DNA from: Aphelenchoides besseyi
Lineage: Eukaryota > Nematoda > Chromadorea > Rhabditida > Aphelenchoididae
DNA: 64,000 bases
Assembly (NCBI GenBank): GCA_024699855.1
Contig: JAMPIQ010000003.1
Span: forward strand, 2,790,001-2,854,000
Reading direction: 5' to 3'
Below the pieces are notes generated by a model, which worked only from the letters and a program-made list of their open reading frames with translations, was not told where the DNA came from and searched no databases. Shown piece by piece: positions 61,101 through 64,000 of this stretch. Numbering within the stretch: the stretch's first letter is position 1; every line of letters starts with the position of its first letter. Both the position numbers and the translations under genes were made by a program.

Positions 61101-63981
61101 CGACGCAGTCGATTTTCAACTCGTCGCCAAACTCCCTGGATTGCTGCACGTTTTCCGTTCAGATCTCGATCACCCTCAACGTCGTCGAGGAATCGAATTC
61201 TCTCCGAAGGTTGTGAAGAAGAGAAACGGCGAAAGAAATCACGTGGTTCGTTGGTTCAGGCCGCAGCCTCGTTATTACCCGGGACGCGTAATGCCGACGA
61301 AACGGGATTAACGGACGGCTTGGACGCGGCTCCACATCGAGGTTCAAACACCTTGTCACGACGTCACTCTCAAATGGCGGTGACCGAAGATCGATTAGAC
61401 CTGGAGAATGAGTGTTTGCATTGCTCATTGGGCGCTGAATATCGGCGGAATCGTTTGCGAACCGAAATTGAAACGGCGGTGAAACGTTTGGCTCGTCGAT
61501 TGGGGAATCGAAGTTCACCGAATTGGCCGCAAAATGACGAAATTTCCGCTCTTACAACTCCAGCAACAAGTGGAACACCCGTGACTGGGATGACTGGCAG
61601 TTTGATTTCCATCAACACGCCGCCGCCAAGTGGAATTTCAACGCACGCTGAAAAACTACGAAGGTCGATGGGAACACCGGATATTGTTGTTTCATCGATT
61701 TCGTCCGATGAAGAAGGGCCCGATGTTGGATTAGATGGTGCAGATAGTGGATCAGCTCTTCACAGACAAACAAGTGGAAGTGATCGTTGTTATTCGAGTT
61801 ATCCGACAAGCGGAGAAACAAGGCAAGAATCGAATGGGTGTTAGAAACTTCGAAATTCTGTTTAGTTCTGCTTGTTCAACCGCTTCTCCTTCTCCTCGTG
61901 TAATTCGTACAACGAACGACATTTTCTTCAGTTTGGAACCATCACCAACTTCGACTAAGGCTCCTGAAGCCGATTGGTCTCCGAAACCAGATTCAGCCAC
62001 TTCACCAGCTCCGAATCAACACCAACCGTTACAAGCGATGGATACCTTGAAACCACCGGGTTTTCAACTTTCACCCGGCGGCAACAATCTGTTGAGTCCG
62101 GGCACCTGTTCGCCGCCACGGTCGAACAGCGTCGACTTGTCGACTCTACGCCGAGATATTGAGTTGTGGAGCATAAGCAGTGGAGAGCAAAGTGATGTCG
62201 GATCGGATGGAGAAAGTGAAGAGCACAATGCCACTCCAGCGGAATCATTGCGCACTTTGAGATCTCGATCACACGATCCAACACAATCACCAGACCATTT
62301 GTTAAGACGTCCGAGTAGAATCGAACATCTTTCAGAGATATTTCGGTAAGAAGGCGCCTTAAATATGCTCACTGATTGTAAAATTGAACGTCGATGTCCG
62401 TATCACAAAGTTTAGTTGTTGAGTTGTTTAAATGATTTCAATTTAGAAAAGCATTAGCTAAATCTCCGGTTGTTAAACGTGCTGCTGCATTGCAAGAACA
62501 CGAACACAAAGCCGTTTCTAAACACCGTACTTCTCGCTATTGGTTGGATGAAAACGTGAATTCGACTTTCGGTCTTCTGATTTTGAATCACTTTTTAGTT
62601 AACACCCGCAGAACACATTTGGATTCCGTCAACTGGACCGGGAAGTGCGTCGAGTTCGACCGATACGGAATGCTATATTGGAGAGAAAGATTGCGAGAAG
62701 ATCGGGGAGAAGCGTCGTTGTGCTGCGTAGGTTTTTTTGTTAATGAAATGAGCACATCAAGAGCTTTTAGTTGTCACATTGTCGCTCACACTGCGTGCTT
62801 TCCACTTTTAGCCAAAGTAAGAAGAAGGCAAATTGATCTCGGAAATTAGATTTTCAGATGAATTTGGTATGCAAAACAACTTTTCGCGATTCGACACTTC
62901 GTCGTAGTCCAAATAAGGAAACATGGGATTGTCTGACTAAACATCATTGGGTATATTTTCTTGTTTATACTGACTTCATTATGCAAATTGTGTTCAGGTT
63001 CATCGATGGAAATTAGAGGGTCGTTGTCATCAATGTTCAAAGAGTTTTCAACAGAAGATGTTTCGTGATAAGGCACATATGATTATCAATCAATTTGACA
63101 TTGAATCTATTTAGGAAGTAATTGCAGTTGCGTGTAGTTGGTGTAAACGATCCTATCACAACAAACGTTCTTGTTTCTCGTTGGATCGATTCGATGAGAA
63201 ATGTGATCGTGGTTTGCTTCGTGATTTGATTCTTCCACCTTCTTGGCTACTTCGACTTTCAAATCAACGGAAAAGACGACAGAACGGCATGGTTAATCCG
63301 CATCGGAAACCATTGAAACGAAAATATCGACCGTTTGTCGTGAAGCCAATGGACGTCCCACTTTCTGGTCCAACACAACCGCTGCTTGTTTTTGTGAATC
63401 CGAAATCCGGAGGCAACAAAGGAAGCAAAACATTGCATACTCTTTGCTGGTGAGTTGAAAAGACCTATTGATATAATTAAAGTTTGGTTTTCAGGTTGTT
63501 AAATCCACGACAAGTTTTCGACATTACCGCACTCAAAGGTCCGACTTATGGACTGCAGATTTTTCGTAAAATTGCAACTCAACTTCGAATATTGGTTTGT
63601 GGTGGTGACGGAACTGTTGGCTGGACTTTGTCGACTTTGGATCAATTAAATTGGCCCACGTATCCGCCAATTGCGATTATTGCCAGTGGTACGGGAAACG
63701 ATTTGTCGCGATTTCTTGGATGGGGTGGAATGTACAGCGACGAGCCGTTGGCTGAATTGTTGTCTGCAGTTATTCACGAGACATCAGTCACTTACTTGGA
63801 TCGTTGGCGTCTCGATGTTCAACCCAATACAAACGTTGACACAACAGCCAGTCCACATGGCGACAGTGACGATCATCCCTTCAATGATGCCGTTCAATCG
63901 ACTCTTCCACTTACCGTAATGAACAACTACTTTAGTATTGGTGCTGATGCACATGTTGCCCTGCAATTCCATCATTCAAGA
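52166..63981 (+). CDS. Diacylglycerol kinase, type IV (zeta/iota-like), 3' partial
   Basis: It phosphorylates diacylglycerol to phosphatidate. N-terminal exons 52166-52375, 53561-53659, 55131-55191, 55744-56010, 56051-56222 and 60023-60910 agree in phase but are joined through introns of 0.5-3.8 kb; this part is Ser/Asp/Glu-rich and less certain. Then 61073-61822, 61866-62345, 62447-62555, 62599-62726, 62771-62816, 62858-62950, 62998-63072, 63115-63449 and 63495-63981. C1 domains: AEHIWIPSTG ... RRCAACHIVAHTAC, and HHWVHRWKLEGRCHQC ... CSWCKRSYHNKRSC. A basic RKPLKRKYRPF stretch sits where DGK-zeta has its MARCKS-like region. Catalytic domain: LLVFVNPKSGGNKGSK, LLNPRQVFD, LVCGGDGTVGW, GTGNDLSRFLGWGG, LDRWRLDV. 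Two introns have GC donors (61823, 63073). The catalytic end and any ankyrin repeats lie beyond the window. Confidence 0.85.
53805..53829. repeat. Short hairpin GTGGTCCG/CGGACCAC in a DGK intron
   Basis: An 8-bp perfect stem around CAATATTGA, preceded at 53776-53784 by the palindrome GTGGTCCAC. It lies in the large intron 53660-55130 and has no coding potential. Confidence 0.5.
53936..54473 (-). CDS. Possible gene nested in a DGK intron, weak
   Basis: On the minus strand two coding-looking pieces lie close: 54473-54273 (KLDILAIARVAAYSNLFRRLV) and about 54215-54055 (FEINLGYNMIGFLADFVQEFVNRDIPQEHFG, ending PHRLPE). They are in different frames with no clean canonical intron between them. I do not recognise a family. 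It may be a small gene, a decayed copy, or chance. Confidence 0.2.
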
Positions 63982-64000
63982 AGTAAGTTGCTGACCTCAA

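Overview
This window reads as nuclear DNA of a chromadorean nematode. Protein-coding genes are cut by many very short introns, mostly 40-45 nt, with almost no polypyrimidine tract beyond a terminal TTTCAG or TTTTAG. Two genes belong to nematode-type serpentine chemoreceptor families (Str-like and SRT), AATAAA signals follow gene ends closely, and several start codons lie directly behind a bare 3' splice site, as expected for spliced-leader trans-splicing. One 100-base run of N (11416-11515) marks an assembly gap.

Layout. 1-7.3 kb: a tandem LECT2-domain gene (5' end outside the window), a Str-like receptor and two unrecognised genes. 7.5-10.5 kb: PWP2, a subunit of the UTP-B complex of the small-subunit processome, on the minus strand. 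10.7-11.7 kb: two abutting gene fragments, one a near-identical inverted copy of the PWP2 3' end, then the gap. 11.7-13.0 kb: an SRT receptor. 14.6-15.4 kb: a decayed, truncated CLN3 copy. 15.9-28.1 kb: a 12-kb block framed by two inverted arms of about 1.15 kb. Each arm carries a Tc1-like element remnant. The left arm is split by a 3.15-kb RTE-clade retrotransposon with an 11-bp target duplication, and the block also holds a mariner with a seemingly usable transposase and a few unrecognised spliced genes.

28.1-42.2 kb is gene-dense housekeeping sequence: GABARAP/LGG-1 (autophagy), a WCPPC thioredoxin-like protein, PET100 (cytochrome c oxidase assembly), WDR81 (BEACH-WD40 endosomal protein), a HORMA-domain meiotic-axis protein and an SLC2 sugar transporter. 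43.9-50.3 kb: a weak gene model, a lipid phosphate phosphatase, a zinc-finger gene and a divergent Rho-like protein that has lost GTPase motifs but keeps a CAAX box. 50.6-64 kb: one long gene for a type IV (zeta/iota-like) diacylglycerol kinase whose 5' half has unusually large introns and probably several alternative first exons. It runs off the right edge.

No operon is proven. The lipid-signalling genes (lipid phosphate phosphatase and DGK) and the endolysosomal or autophagy genes (GABARAP, WDR81, dead CLN3) lie near each other, but nothing in the sequence shows that this is more than chance. Exon boundaries were read by eye from splice signals, reading frame and recalled family sequences; no alignment was run.
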